DNA of 64,000 bases from Galerina marginata (GCA_023014335.1 JAECYW010000002.1:2914001-2978000); one strand, 5' to 3'; shown: positions 1-12,480, counted from the first letter of the stretch. Program-made: numbers and translations. Notes: generated by a model from the sequence alone, not told the origin.

Positions 1-668
1 ATGAGGCGACCAAGCAGTGACTTTCATGTTGAAAGCTTTGGCAATCTGTGCATAGCGAATCAATTCGTGATCCATCATCGTTGAGATTGCAGTCAGATAT
101 TAACTTTGGCGGTTTGTGTCCCCAACCTACCCACACCGACTAATCCGAGGGTTTTTCCGGACAGACCAAGAGGCATCGTACTCTGCCACTGAGGGTTGCC
201 AGCCTTCACATGGGCGTCTTCCACAGTAATGTATCTAACTGTGGCTAGGATCAATGCCCATATGTGTTCCAACGTAGCATTGCCTCCAGCGCCAGTTCCG
301 GATACAACTATTCCTTTCTCTTTGGCATGGACACTGTCGATTCCCAGGTTTCGCATGCCTGTGGTGGCTAGTAACCTGCAAATACATTTATCAAGACGTT
401 CAAATTGAACAAACGAGAGCAGAAGAATAGCAAACCTGAGATTCGGTAACCTATTCAGCAACGATCGGGGGAACTTTGTTCTCTCTCTCATAGCGCATAT
501 TATTTCATAATCTTTGAGTCTTTGAACGAGAGCGTCTTCGTCTGCTAACGTATCCGCGAAAACGTCAATGGCCACCTTCCCTTTCAAAGGCGACCAATCA
601 GCACTTTTCAGTGCAACATTTTGATAATCGTCGAGGATAGCAACACGAACTAGGCTTGCTGCGGACAT
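1..668 (-). CDS. D-isomer-specific 2-hydroxyacid dehydrogenase (5' part; gene runs off the left edge)
   Basis: NAD-dependent 2-hydroxyacid dehydrogenase of the phosphoglycerate dehydrogenase/glyoxylate reductase superfamily, reducing 2-keto acids or oxidising 2-hydroxy acids; the exact substrate cannot be read. The start is the ATG at 668 (MSAASLVRVAILDDYQNVA), after which the catalytic-domain fold is followed by the dinucleotide-binding segment LGLVGVGRLG (GxGxxG). Two introns fit GT-AG rules on the minus strand: 376-435 and 46-104. After the second, the frame resumes as IAKAFNMKVTAWSPH and leaves the window. The catalytic Arg/Glu/His part therefore lies outside. It is tandem to RPN2, whose stop is about 155 bp upstream. 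The family call is firm; the substrate is not. Confidence 0.9.
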
Positions 669-822
669 GGTGAGAAGGAAGTTCAACAGCCCAGGCTCGA
701 CAAGACGCTGAAATAACTTTCACTGGATGACAAAGACTCATGACGATAAGATAAAAATGAGATTGAGGCGAACGTGATTAAAGACATCATCCATAATTCA
801 AATTGCGTATGATAAGCATGAT

Positions 823-3800
823 CTATGTGTCATTGTCGAAAGGGTACTGGAAAGAATCGCGATGAAAATAGGAATTGCCAAAAAAATAAATTTGGACCTA
901 CCTCAAATACTTCTGGGGGTTCCGCGTCCGGCACCGTCTCATCCAAAGCAACATGGCGGCCCGTTGGTGGGGGTTGAGAACCTATTGCCTGACCGTTTGT
1001 CGGGGCAGCCTCAGGAGCGGCTGGGGCTGCAGAGGCTGTTTCAAGTTCAATGAATTCGGCCGCTTCATTTGGCCGCAAGTCCGTCAGAATAAGGATACCT
1101 CCACCACCAGCATATCTCTCTGAACCTAAACCCAGAGCAACCGATGCGCTACCAGATGCGGCAACCGCCTTACCAGCCTTCGACAGCGGCGTCTTGGTAG
1201 AAACGGCTCGAACGGGTTGATACCGACCATCACTCGGGAAGGAGATGTAAGCCAATTGAACGGGAGTGACTCGAGAGAAATTAGGGCGCAGCTCGAATGA
1301 AGGCTCCACCTTCTTGGGTCTTGCATTTGACGTCGAGGGCTTACTTTCGTCTGCCAGATTCGAAACTGACTGGTTTATAGGCGACACGTCTCCATCATTA
1401 GGAGACGCTTCATCGGCTTTCATCTCCACATCGGCGTCTCCTTCTTGCTTAGTATCCTGCAACACAGATTAAAATTTGTTTGTTCAGGGCGTATAAGATC
1501 TTACTAGATCCATGGTTTCGCCTTCAGCGGCGGCTTTCTTCTTTTCTCGTGCTTTTACCTTCGCGGTAGTAGACAGAACAGCTGTTGCAACTTTAGTAAC
1601 CGTCTCTTTCTTTGGCGGTTTCGTAGATGAAGGATAGGCGAAGAGACTCGGCTTGGCATTTGAGATGTACTCGAATTTGGGTGCCTTGAAAGTGTGTGAA
1701 TATGTTTCTAACAGAAACAGCTATGAAACACATACCTTAAGATCGGCGTTCAGACCGATGATACCCGTAGGCGAGAAAGACAGACTTGCACAATGTGCCA
1801 AAGGATACCAGTACCAAAATTGGCAGAACAAAACCATTCCAACAATTGCACTGGTGTTAGTGCTGCCAGCACGGCTCTGCAAGCTGATGGTCACATTCCT
1901 TCCCCCAGCATCAATAAATCCTTGACCAATTGCAGCACCAAAACGAGCCATCGGGTCCTCGTGCTTGTCAGAAATAACTTTATGGTACTTGGCACGAGTA
2001 GCTGCTAGTGATGGGGAAGAAGCTTCTGATTGCTCGACAAGAATCATGCCAAGAGCAATGAACGCCCCTTGTCGAACGAAATCGACGCTGTCCTTGGTCA
2101 TTGGTTCCAAAATTTCGACGGCATCCTGTTTCATGAAGTCAGTTTAATTTCTTACATCAGAAAGTAGAACAAACCTGGAGACCAGTTCCGGCACAGGCAA
2201 TACCAAGAGCAAGGGTTGCACCACACCGAACGTGAGGGTTGTAACTCTCACTGAGTAGTTGCACCACACGAGGGACTTGAGCAGGGTTCTTGAACAAAAG
2301 GAAAGCTAACGATGTAACGGCGGCACGTCGGACGTCGTCAGAAGTGTCGGAGACGGCAATGTGCAACAGCTTGCGCACAGCGTCATTGTTGGCGGTTCCG
2401 GCATAAGCGAGGGCCAGTGTATAAACACCGCCATATCGGAGGATAGGATCCTATAAAGTGACATAAGTCAGCATTCAACAGCAATTTACAGATGCGGAAA
2501 TCAACCTTTTCGACAAGCAAAAGCTTGATGGTTGCATCCGCTTCTTCCTGTCGCCCATAATAGATGAAGGCAGTCCCCATAGCGAGTCCCCGAATGATCT
2601 TCTCATGCTGGGTCTCTCGGGCATATTGCAGCATCTCTCGTACAGGCTCGGCTGCAGCTGTGCCAAGCATGACCAAACCCATCGCGTATCCAGCCCCCTC
2701 GCCGGCAACAGCAGAATCCGTGAAAAGAATATTTTTCAAGTCTTCAAAGGCTTCCATGCTCTTGGAACCCATACCGGCGACGCCGAGGCCAAGAGCCGCG
2801 CCGTGTTGAACAACTTCGCCTTGTGCGGCTTTGAGGGCATCGCGAAGGTAAGTTGTAACATCACTCCCACATCCTGCGTTGATGAGGCCCAAGGCATAGA
2901 GTGCACCACCCTCCGAGTAGTTAGCTCCTGGCACATTGCTTTCGCCCCCACTTTGTGGAAGGTAGGGTCCGAGGATGGTTTGACCTTGTTCGAAGTAACC
3001 CTTGTGAATGACACCGAGACCGGCCGTTGCAGAGAACTTGGACCAGTTTGAGGCAAGACCAAGCCATTCGAGGTTTTCTCGAAGGAAGACGTCAGAGGTT
3101 GTTCCGGCGTGCATGAATGCATTTTGAAGGGTAAGTGCAGTATGATAGATTGAGGATCTTGGTTCCAAAGCATCCTAATAATGGTTGTCAGTTCCGGTCG
3201 ACCAGTATGAGAAGGGAATATTACTTTAGTATTCTTCAAAATGAGGAGATCAGTTTGATTATTGCGCTTGAGGAATTCGCGGTAGAGCTTGACAGATTCT
3301 TTACCAGTAAGAATCGTTCTTAACTTGTCATATATAGGTTTCGTTTTCTAGGAATTTGGTCATAAGTCACGAAAAGTCACTGGACCGCAGTCTTGGACAT
3401 TACCTCGTCACCGTCTGGTAGCTCTGTCCGTAGATTCTCAAGGAAGTCTTGGGATCCTCCTTCCACAAGGTCAAATGCAAATTGATACGCCAGCAGTTGT
3501 TCACTGGCAACAAGCGACGAGAGTAGTGGCATAGTCAACGATGGGTCGCTAAGTGTCACGAGTAGACGCGTAAGGGCATGGACATGCGGAGAGCCATCTC
3601 CAGCAGTAGGTTGGGGGAAAAGGGGGAACAAAAATCGGAGAACTTGATCTCGGTACGAAAGCGAGAACCCAGTGTCGAGGACACCTTCCATCGCGTACGA
3701 TAGGAGGGAGGTGTCTTTGGTTTTTGAGTAAATTGATGAGATAATATCCAGCCGATGAGATTCCAGGGCAATGCCAATGGCCTTACAGAACAAGCCTTAA

Positions 3801-4417
3801 TTCGAGAATGGAATAGAAAGTTTCGAGCAACAAACCTGCTTAAACTCGCCCTCCTCGATGCAACGAAAAAATATACCCTCGATTGTGGATTGGAGACGAG
3901 GGTCGATCTTTTCTTTGCCACCTGACTGCTCAGCGGAGCGCGCTTGGATATACCGGTCGATGGCTTTAGCTAATTTGAAACGCAATAAATAAGCAAACGA
4001 GAATTGAGCGCGGTTAACCTATTACGAACAGACTATTGTTTCCACATATTCCTCCGACCCATAGGCACGAGTTTCTGCCTGGAACGCGTTTCCTGACCCT
4101 AGCGCGAAGGAAAGGGCTTCGTCATATTCGCCCAGGAAATAGTACACTTTGCTGGCAACCAAGGCAGCAGCATCGCGGGCAGGCTTTGGGAGTTCTTCAT
4201 TTTCGTACAAGGCCTCACTGTATTCCTTCGCGTTAATTGTCCGGATCGATATCCACATAGTAAGTAAAGCATACATCACGGCGATATGTTCAGAGATTTC
4301 TGCCCAGAACTGTGGTACGAGTGGGTTTAGAGCTTTGAGGGCATGTTGTTTGAATATCGGGTCTGGCTCCTGTAAAAGCGCGAGGACGCCAGCGGCAGAC
4401 GATTGGGGACGAACCAT
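823..4417 (-). CDS. RPN2: 26S proteasome regulatory subunit RPN2 (PSMD1)
   Basis: Largest non-ATPase base subunit of the 19S regulatory particle, scaffolding ubiquitin-receptor binding. The model starts at ATG 4417 ([20 protein letters not shown]) and ends with the hallmark C-terminus PPEVFE-YPFDNDT, reached through a last intron at 847-901. The centre contains the proteasome/cyclosome helical repeats, for example [39 protein letters not shown] and ALGIACAG. About nine short introns interrupt the gene; the first joins ETIV to SKAIDRYIQ by a GTTCGT donor near 4027. Estimated length is about 1,000 residues, as expected for the family. A lysine- and alanine-rich insert lies near 1510-1620. It is divergent from COX6A with 206 bp between start codons, so the two may share a promoter region. 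Confidence 0.95.
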
Positions 4418-4623
4418 TAGGGAAGAGTTTAGAAAGTGAGAGGCTTCCGTTACGATTTCAGTGCTCGTTCAAGGTGACGCGTCCTTGCACGCGGTGTCTT
4501 CTAATTCAAATACTTCAAAACAAACACTCCGAATGCACCCTGCAGCAGCAGCCCACCTCATCTTTTACTGAATACAAACCTAGACCTTTCCTCTGGTCCG
4601 TGATATCGTTCTATTCGCCGACG

Positions 4624-5254
4624 ATGTCTTTTGCTGTCAGAACATTGTCCAGGCGTGCTCGCCCTCTCCCGCGCTTCCAAGCGAGGCCCCGGACGTTCAC
4701 AACTGCCGTGAACGAGCAGGCTGAGACTGGTGCTCTCGAGAAGTTTTTGGCGGCAGACAAGGATCTCCAAGTCCATGCAGCTGGTGAGTGCAAACTCCCA
4801 AGAAGTTTTATGATAACTGACGCGCTCTACAGAGGCCTCCGACCTCTGGAGGAAAATCAGGTGTGTCCACTTCACATCATTTCATACAATGACGGTCGTA
4901 GCTTAGCTGTCGCGTCTAGCTTCTACGTTTGCGTTCCAGCTAGTAAGAAAATTGTTTAACGCCTTGTCTCGTTTTCAAATCTAAACCTTGTCCTTTAGTT
5001 GCTGTTTGCGTCGCCTGGGTATACAATGCCGAAGTTGAGCACGCCGCTCATGTTGAACACATCAAAGAAGAAAACGGCGGAGAGCTTCCAGAAACCCCTG
5101 CGTTTGACTACTTGAATAGGAGGTCTAAGCCTTACCCCTGGGGTGCCAACTCTTTGTTCTTTAATCCTCATGTTAGTGCCAAATCTCGCCTCGTGCGTCA
5201 TTGTCTTCTAACTTCTTCGCTTTTCAGGCCAACAAGGACATGTCCGATGCATAG
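4624..5254 (+). CDS. COX13: Cytochrome c oxidase subunit VIa (COX6A/Cox13), mitochondrial
   Basis: Small nuclear-encoded subunit of respiratory complex IV in the mitochondrial inner membrane. The N-terminus (MSFAVRTLSRRARPLPRF) is an Arg-rich targeting presequence. One membrane helix (FYVCVPA-IAVCVAWVYNAEVEH) precedes the diagnostic tail FDYLNRRSKPYPWG-ANSLFFNPH. Five exons fit: the first ends near 4782, then a 36-bp exon encoding ASDLWRKI, a short one for the helix start, the main C-terminal exon, and a last exon encoding ANKDMSDA before the TAG at 5252-5254. Length, about 140 residues after the presequence is included, is normal. Confidence 0.93.
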
Positions 5255-5482
5255 ATTTCGACCTGTACATGCCCTCATGTTAGAGAGAATTTCAAACAAT
5301 GCCTCCTTTTCGAGATTTTCACTCTACAGTCCCAATTATCTCTTGAGAAGACAACCCACACACAGTGACTTGGACTCATTGGGTCTCGAAGAAATTACAT
5401 ATGTCTCGTAAGATAACCTGACTGTCCGGCGCATCAGATTCATAAACAATAGCGTAAACTAGCGGGTCCAAAGTCCAATTCC

Positions 5483-5577
5483 AAAGTCCAAGGTCAACTC
5501 GAAAGTACAAGGTCAACTCGCAAGTCCAAATCCAACTCGAAAGTTCAATACCAACTCGAAAGCCCAATACCGACTCA
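5483..5577. repeat. Five tandem copies of a 19-bp repeat
   Basis: Units start at 5483, 5502, 5521, 5540 and 5559 and follow the consensus AAAGTCCAAGGTCAACTCG with a few substitutions per unit. A sixth, more ragged relative precedes them from about 5464. The last unit ends exactly at the predicted stop codon (minus strand, 5575-5577) of the neighbouring GPI-type protein, so the array lies in its 3' flank. Confidence 0.9.
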
Positions 5578-6650
5578 AAGCATTATTAACGTGCAAGACA
5601 CCAGACCACTGACTGAGATGAACAGCATCCGTGACTTCATCGCCATAGGCGCTAAAGACGAAGCAGCCCTAGATTGGTATTCTATTAATCCATTTGCTTG
5701 TAAAACAGTTTACTGGTGCTTACCCTGTCTTCCGTTGCACTGAAGCATTGGCAGCGGTTCCTTCAGGCGAAACGGTGGTCGGTGGGGCAGGCACGGACGA
5801 GGAGCCCGAGTTTAACCCCAGACCACTCGACCCTGGTCCAGAAGGGGAAGCAGTGCTCGAAGGAGACACCGAGGTCGACGAGAGTGTCCCACTCTGGCCG
5901 TTGGTAATCGTTGCCAGAGTGACAGTGCTCGTCAGCCCTTGTGAAGCAGTGACGACTATCGGGGTTTGGGTGACAACTGTTACCACAGGCGCTAAATCAA
6001 AGAAAAAGCAAGCTTAATACTCTATTCTTGAATTCAGAGATTAAACTCGCCATTAGTGTTAACCGAGATCGTACGGGTTGATGTCGTGCTTGAACTTGCC
6101 GATCCTGTAGAGGGCGCAGAAGACTTCGTAGACGCACTGGACGACGGGGTTGCGCTTGGAGCTGGGGCAGAAGAAGACGTTGAAGATACCAGCACAGCGA
6201 CGCCTTGAATGCTCTGATCCACTGAAAAGCTGGAATGTCAGCTCAAAGCACAAGCCATTCCCACCACAAACTCACGGCTCGCTCTTGTCCAGCCAAACTC
6301 TTCCAACAGTTCATCGTAACCTGGCTCTCCTGGAGTAGCTATTTTATAGGATATCGAGTCAAACGAATTTCTCGAGCTATCCACATCTCGACGTACCCAA
6401 GTTCACTTGACTTTGCAAGTTCTCGTACCGGTCGAAGAGATCGACAATTGGTGCTACAAGCTATGAGCATAACATAATTGTTATCAGGGTTGGGTCCTGG
6501 TACTTACGTGGTATCTGCGTCCCGGGAATGACAGGAACGAGCTCTTGTTCCAACAGCGTTATATCTGCAAGACTTACGGGAGCCGCGGAAGATGGCCAAG
6601 CTACACAGATAAGAAGAAGTGCAGGCCGCGCAAAGGTTGGTCGAAAATAT
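5575..6650 (-). CDS. Small Ser/Thr-rich secreted protein with GPI-type tail (5' end unresolved)
   Basis: Not a recognised family. A reading chain on the minus strand gives, in order: a hydrophobic signal-like segment (RPALLLICVAWPSSAAP), a short charged region (IVDLFDRYENLQSQVNLG, then EPGYDELLEEFGWTRASLD), a long Ser/Thr/Ala/Pro stretch, the segment VVTVVTQTPIVVTASQG, and a C-terminal hydrophobic tail (LFISVSGLVSCTLIML) before the TGA at 5575. Five introns of about 45-100 nt join these with consistent phases. Signal peptide plus Ser/Thr-rich body plus hydrophobic tail is the layout of a GPI-anchored cell-wall or surface protein. No in-frame ATG precedes the signal segment: a TAA sits just before it. 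The first exon must therefore lie upstream, across an intron ending near 6651 (branch-like CTGACTAAC is present), or the gene is broken. Confidence 0.6.
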
Positions 6651-7379
6651 CTTGCCGAACATTATGAAGTTAGTCAGTCGATGAAATGTTGGTAAAATCA
6701 GGTCCAGCCGAGAGAAACACGAAGTTTTCTTCGGAGCGAAAATGGTCTCGAACGTCGACTTTTGAAGGGAATTCAAAGAGGTAAGGTGTTGGGCACGCGC
6801 GCCGTGCCGTTGTTCAAGTAACGGTGGGAGCGAGGCAGAAGGAGCAACCGATAATGCGGTTGAGTGTCGCTAACCAGAGCGAAGAGGACCCTTGTCGAGG
6901 TTTTCGAATTGAGTTTATAAACATACCTGGCAGCAACGGTTGTTTGGAGGACTCCGCGAAAGCCCATCAGCCGTGGCGGTGCGCCAATCAAAGTACTCGC
7001 GTGGTAATCACCAGTAATCGCTCATTGCTTTGAAAAGGTGTATACGTCAATTTCGGGAATAGGCCGTCGTAGATAAATCAACGAAAAAGAGTGAATTGAG
7101 GGTACACTATGTTGGGGTCGTTCAAGATATTGAAGTCTTGAAGGTCAGCCTGAGGTCACAGTTCAGAAACTGTCATTGACTGAGAGACTCCGGATGGGAG
7201 AAATACCGAGAGGATTCGGGCGGTGAGAAGGTTCCTACCAAAAAGTCCGCGATGATATCATTATATGTAGGATAAAGCACATTATATAGCATTTGTAAGA
7301 ATTGTCCACCGTCGTCATTAAGCAGCCGCTTGCCTACGGGTATCGTCAATAAGGTTATGATGGTCCAACATCTGAAACT
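6651..7379. other. Interval between the two secreted-protein genes; possible upstream exons
   Basis: Minus-strand open stretches at about 6690-6930 and 6935-6966 (ATG at 6966, MGFRGVLQTTVAA, with a good GTATGT donor) could be leading exons of the gene to the left. I could not join them in a consistent frame. From 7031 to 7379 I see only AT-rich 3' flank of the next gene and no convincing frame. Confidence 0.4.
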
Positions 7380-8073
7380 TTAGACGGTAATGAGTGCGCC
7401 GACGAGGGTGCTGATCATGACTGTTGTAAGACCAAGAACGAGGGGGGTCTGCATGGACATGGATGGTCGAACTGCACTGTTGCCAATAGCTGATCCAGCT
7501 GCTCCAGTTGCTACAGTATATACTGAGCCGAAAACCGAAGTGGCAACGCCAGCGCCTGAGGCAGCAAGGGTAATAGCTGCACCACCTTCACTGGTTATGA
7601 TTGTAACAGCTTTACCGCCCACCGGCTTTGGAAGAAGTGACATTCTCAGATGAATGCATTCACGCAATAATGAGCATACGCACAAGTAACTTTTTGGACG
7701 AGCCCACCACCTAGGCTTGTGACATCCCCACCAACACTGGCAGCGCCAGCCGTGACGTCTGATGCAACGCTGGCAGCGCCAGCAGTGATTTGACTGGCAA
7801 CAGAAGCAGCTAGAGGACGGAAAGGAATAAGCCATATAGCACAGATTGGCACTTATGAACGGTCACTCACCACCACCAGTGACGGCAGATATTACGCTGC
7901 CAACTACGAAGAAAGACCGAATAAGACACCTGAACAAGAAAAAATGTGTGCTACATACCTTGGCGTTCTTGAATTCTCGGGGCATACTGAGGAGCAGGAG
8001 TAGGTTGGGGTGAGGCAGTGGCAGCGGCGAAGAGAAGAGCGAAGAAGGTGGCGAGGAAAACTTTGGAAAACAT
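7380..8073 (-). CDS. Small Ala/Gly/Val-rich secreted protein with GPI-type tail
   Basis: Unknown function. The ATG at 8073 begins a clear signal peptide (MFSKVFLATFFALLFAAATA, cleavage likely after ASA/TAS), followed by SPQPTPAPQYAPRIQERQ. The body has an internal ~11-residue repeat (AGAASVASDVT, AGAASVGGDVT) and the stretch TIITSEGGAAITLAASGAG. It ends in a hydrophobic helix, LVLGLTTVMISTLVGALITV, at the TAA (7380-7382). Three short introns (near 7650, 7810-7865 and 7920-7965) fit. Signal peptide plus terminal hydrophobic segment suggests GPI anchoring at the cell surface. It lies next to another protein of the same layout, and starts 176 bp from the divergent epimerase gene. Confidence 0.72.
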
Positions 8074-8249
8074 GATTGGGTATAATTTGGGTTGGAAAGG
8101 GAAAGGGAACTGAATTTATATGATAGCCAGGGCACAGCAAATTTGAAAAAAAGCTGATGCAGATCAGACCGAGAGCGCTGATTACGTCATTAACGGATTA
8201 CATCATTCCATGTTAGCAGTCACGGAACATTTGCACAAACTATCACAAT

Positions 8250-9300
8250 ATGCCTCGCGCCATCATCTCTCCTTCTGTTCTTGCATCCGACTTTGGCCAG
8301 CTCACCGCAGAATGCAAGCGCATGATTGTCGGCGGCGCAGAATGGCTTCATATGGGTAAGTTCCTGGCTTTCCTGGCTTTCTTTTTCTGATCTTATTCTC
8401 AGACGTTATGGACGGGTGAATAGCTTTCTTCAAGAGCTTGGATCGCCTCATCTAATTGCCTGTCGACAGTCACTTTGTACCTAACATCACAATGGGTGCT
8501 TCTATCCCGATATCGTCCTCTTCGCCAGGCCCCTTACTGATAAAAGTATCTCAGGAGCACCCATTCTCTCATGCGTCCACAAAGGAGTTCCTGGTATCTT
8601 CATGGATTGTCATATGATGGTGTCCGAGCCCGAGAAGGTATTTCGTCCCCTTGACTCGATTTTATTTCCCTGTTGATTACCTTGCTTAGTGGGTTGATGA
8701 CATTGCGGATGCTGGCGGCGCAATGTACTGTTTTCACCACGAAGCAACAAGTAGGTGAAGGAGCTATTCCCGTCCCCATTTGCGTTCCTTAATTTTATAC
8801 GCCTGGCAGGCAATCCTTTCGAACTCATTGACAAGATACACAAGCGCAATATGATGGCTGGAATCGCCATTTCCCCCGACACACCTTCAACAGCCATCAC
8901 GAACGAGGTAGGCGAGGCAGCCGACATGCTCCTCGTCATGACTGTATATCCAGGTCCTTTGCACGGTTTCCAACAAGTTCTTATTCTGACTGCTTAAATC
9001 AGGGCGCGGAGGCCAGAAGTTTTTGGATAGATGTGTTCCCAAAGTAGCAGAACTCCGTGCCCGTTTCCCTGACAAAGATATTGAGGTCGACGGAGGTGTC
9101 GGTCCCAAAACCATTGGCATTTGTGCTGACGCTGGTATATCTTCGCCGATCTTCCTCAAATCTAAATAATCTTATTTTCTTTTACAGGAAGTAACGTCAT
9201 CGTCGCTGGAACCGCCATTTTCGGAGCAGATAACCCGACATCGGTGATCCAGGAGTTGAAAGACGCTGTCAATGCCGCTCAAGCGCGGTCGACAAAGTAG
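8250..9300 (+). CDS. RPE1: Ribulose-phosphate 3-epimerase
   Basis: Interconverts ribulose 5-phosphate and xylulose 5-phosphate in the non-oxidative pentose phosphate pathway; cytosolic (beta/alpha)8 barrel. The ATG at 8250 gives [14 protein letters not shown], then spliced [38 protein letters not shown], the metal and phosphate-site segments [30 protein letters not shown] and [15 protein letters not shown]. The stop is TAG at 9298-9300. Metal-binding His and Asp residues (HM.DVMDG, DCHM, VDGG) are present. Family enzymes usually have Phe in PGFGGQ; here it is Arg (PGRGGQ). Length, about 240 residues, is normal. Six short introns. Confidence 0.96.
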
Positions 9301-9987
9301 TCTTGGCGCGGCATTGTCAAATTTAAAATTATCTATGTAAACTAACAGTTGCTCTCTGCTCTCGTTTGGATTATGGATATAACCTAACAATTTCATTGAA
9401 GGCTATGCTTTCCGGAGTCATGCGCAGCCCGTCGTGTTGCTGAGCGGCCTTGCATAGTACAGGATGAGACCGTCCAGTTCCGAAGTATGGGTGGCAGTGC
9501 GACCTGTGGTGCAGGTTCAAGTACTATAGCTCGACTGCGGGACGGGGCTGTGGCCTTAATTCCAAGTATCGGCGTCTTCACTGACTCTTCAGTGATATGC
9601 AGATTAATGTCAATGATGGTGACGATTATGACCATTAACGTGGGGTATACTAGCAAAAAGCCTCTAAGCTACCGAACCGGGTCGAAAAAATATCCGTGAT
9701 ATTTACATTAGTACAGTACCGGTAAATGAGGGTTGAAGGAGTTCGTGAATAAGCGTCCTAAGAATGGCGAATTCCCTACGTCGAAATATATAGGATGCAA
9801 GTAGTAGAAGGTCATCATAAGTGTTCCTTTGAACAACGTCAGCGCAGTCCGTGTGTCTTACGAGCGTCAAGTTCCTCTAAAAATACGAGGAATAACCAAA
9901 AAGGCCTTTTAAAGCCAGAAATCTGCTCCCCCATTTCTACGTTGGTCGCGGTTTAACTCAAAGGGACCCTTCGGCACAGGGAACGGG
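9301..9987. other. Intergenic interval
   Basis: Convergent 3' flanks of the epimerase and glycosyltransferase genes. Short frames occur on both strands, but none shows family signals or a plausible splice chain. I see no gene, RNA gene or repeat here. Confidence 0.6.
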
Positions 9988-12480
9988 TTACCAGCGATAC
10001 ATTTCCCCGTACATGTTAGGCCGTTCTCCACGAATGTAAGATTCGAATGTGCGTTTTAGTACTGTAGCCCAATCCAGATCGCGTCGGTCGTCTTCCACAC
10101 TGTCTTCAAACTCTTCGTCCCCATAGCGTATCTGTGCTTTTGGCGAGGCCTCGGTCTGACGTAGAGCCCGTCGTGCAACACGCTCCCCCTCCGCAAAGCG
10201 GGGTCCAAGATCCGGCCAATTGCGTGCTGGGTCGAATGGCTTCCACCTAAATAATGTCAGGTAATGTCGGGATAGATTCAAAAATAGAGTCTTACCAGAA
10301 GTTGTGGAAATGGTAAGAATAGGCACCTCTGAAGAAGCCTTCGAAGCCCAATGCTTGAGGAGCGGCGCTATCAGTGGAAGGCGTGTCAAAGAATTGCTCA
10401 AAGCTATTAAAAACAAGAAGGTTAGTATTTAAAGACATACGAAGCAAAGAAGACAGAGCTTACTTTGTGAAAAACGGTTGAGGCGGTCGCATGTGTTGAT
10501 GGTCTTCAGTGATCAACCAAGCTGAATCGAATAGCGCGTCAGGCAGCCGCATTAGGAGCCCTTCCAGATGGGCTTCTTTGGTATACCGGGAGACAGTCAT
10601 GGGGTGGAAGTCCAGATTGTTTTTCAACGCCGTCCGGAAGAGGAATTTCCCGAGTGCAGAATTCTTGTTCAGATGCAGGACGGCAGTGTTATATTTTTCG
10701 AGCCGAGACCACCTATATGCGAAAGCGCCTTTCCAGCCCCATAGTTCTTCCCAATCTCGAAGGAATATCGTATCCGCGTCCAGATAGATACCACCAAAAC
10801 GATGACAGAGGATAAACCGTGCCATGTCAGACAAAATAACGGACAGACGGTCATAGCTGGATAGAGATTTAGAACCAGTGCGATTGATCATGTCGTCCTC
10901 TCGTGTTACCGTTGAAAGGTGTTCAGTTACGTTTTGGTCTCCGTTTGCTTGACTTTCTTTGAGTTTCGAAGGAACCGGAATAACATATCCTCCCGAGTTG
11001 AACAAATCCCTTGAACGCCATTCGTCCTTGAGTTCTGGCACACCGTCCAATTGTTCCGTTGTATTCCACATCTTGAAATGAATAATATTCTTGAACCGCG
11101 GATGCAAGAACGGTGAGGCCCAAGGATTAGACTTCAATTGAGCATACATATCACGGACCGCAGATGGGTTCGGGACTGCTGCTGCTGGACCAGGGTTGAT
11201 CCAAAGCCAGAATTGTGGTCTGCAAACGCCGTCGGAGGGGTATTCATTTAACTGCAGCCCAGTATTTTGGGTGAAAAGGAATGACAGAATCGCAAGATAT
11301 GGCTTGTCTGTGAACGGCCCTGTCCAGAACATATGAAAGATCCGCGGATTTTCTGGGTCACATTGAGAGGGAGAAATTGATGCAGGTCGGTAATGGATGG
11401 GGTTTGGAAGCCTGATAGGAGGTGTTTCCCACTCTACGCCCCGCCTTTTCGTCAGGCCACCATCCGGAGAATTATCGTCGGCCATGGTTGTGATCCCATA
11501 GGGGGGCTCGTCCTCCTGGTCAAGGCTACGAGCCACATGTGTGGTCGAGTTACTGGGCTGTTCGATGTAAATGTATTTCCAGTCATCCATCCTTCCTCTT
11601 CGCACCCTTTTGCCGTTGTCGAGGCCTGCACCAACCCGTAGAACTTCTAGACAGTCACGTACGAACTTTCAAAATATTGAATGGCTTTAACAGAATGAGA
11701 GAGCAAAATCCACGCACTTTCTTTTCCGAGAAATCGCAGTGTTCCATAACAATATCCAAGTCTGCAACACTTCCTGGTACTGGCCGTGGGGGGTATGCTA
11801 CATTCTCGGGGGAGCTCTGAATGTCCAGATAGATACGCTGTGCTCCGGTACCGCGCGTTTCTGTGGCGTATGGTCCTTGGGGAGGTTGTGAAGATCTTCG
11901 AGGAGGTAAAGCTGGGTTTTCAAGTACAGTCTTGAGCCGTAGTTGTTCAGGTACTAGCCGACGGTGGTGAACTTGAATTGGGGGACTAGGTTATACACTG
12001 TGAGAGAAACGTACCTCCTTGCCTACTTGGATAATGACCACTCTTCACTTCCCACTGCCAAATCCTCTGCAAATCTTCCCTCTTAAATACCACCGTAGGC
12101 GGGTCGCCAGTGAACGGACCCGGCCACCGTTTCGCATGCGTTCCAAACCGCTTCGCAAGGGCAAAGGCGAAGAAGACAAGGAAGAACAAGGTGACACATA
12201 ACATTACTGACCCCCTTTTGCGGCCAAAACGCGTCATGCTAAAGTGGTGCAACCGTCGGGGGTTGATGAAGAAGACACGGACACGGCGCATTGGCAGTCC
12301 GGGTATCCGAAGCGAGAAAAAAATCCACCAGGGTGACTGTTGGGCACGGGTTGCGTACTTTTCTTGCACTGCTGATGATGACGACGAGGCGTAGACTGGA
12401 AGAGCATTGCTGAAAGAAAGGCGCCCACGGTGGTGACCATTCTGTCGCTGTGGTTTTGGAAAGTAGGCGGAAGTTGCCAT
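9988..12480 (-). CDS. Type II membrane glycosyltransferase with DXD sugar-binding motif (GT32-like)
   Basis: Probable Golgi glycosyltransferase. From ATG 12480 there is a ~90-residue basic cytosolic tail, one membrane anchor (VMLCVTLFFLVFFAFALAKRF) and a lumenal stem. The catalytic region opens with RIFHMFWTGPFTDKPY and contains the DXD signature in DMARFILCHRFGGIYLDADT, followed by FLRDWEELWGWKGAFAYRW. The C-terminal exon ends IRGERPNMYGEMYRW at 9988. Four or so introns are apparent, including about 11653-11718, 10409-10462 and 10245-10295. The pattern fits the DXD family related to initiation-specific alpha-1,6-mannosyltransferase (Och1/GT32), but donor and acceptor sugars cannot be deduced. 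About 750 residues, longer than yeast Och1 because of the stem. Confidence 0.88.
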
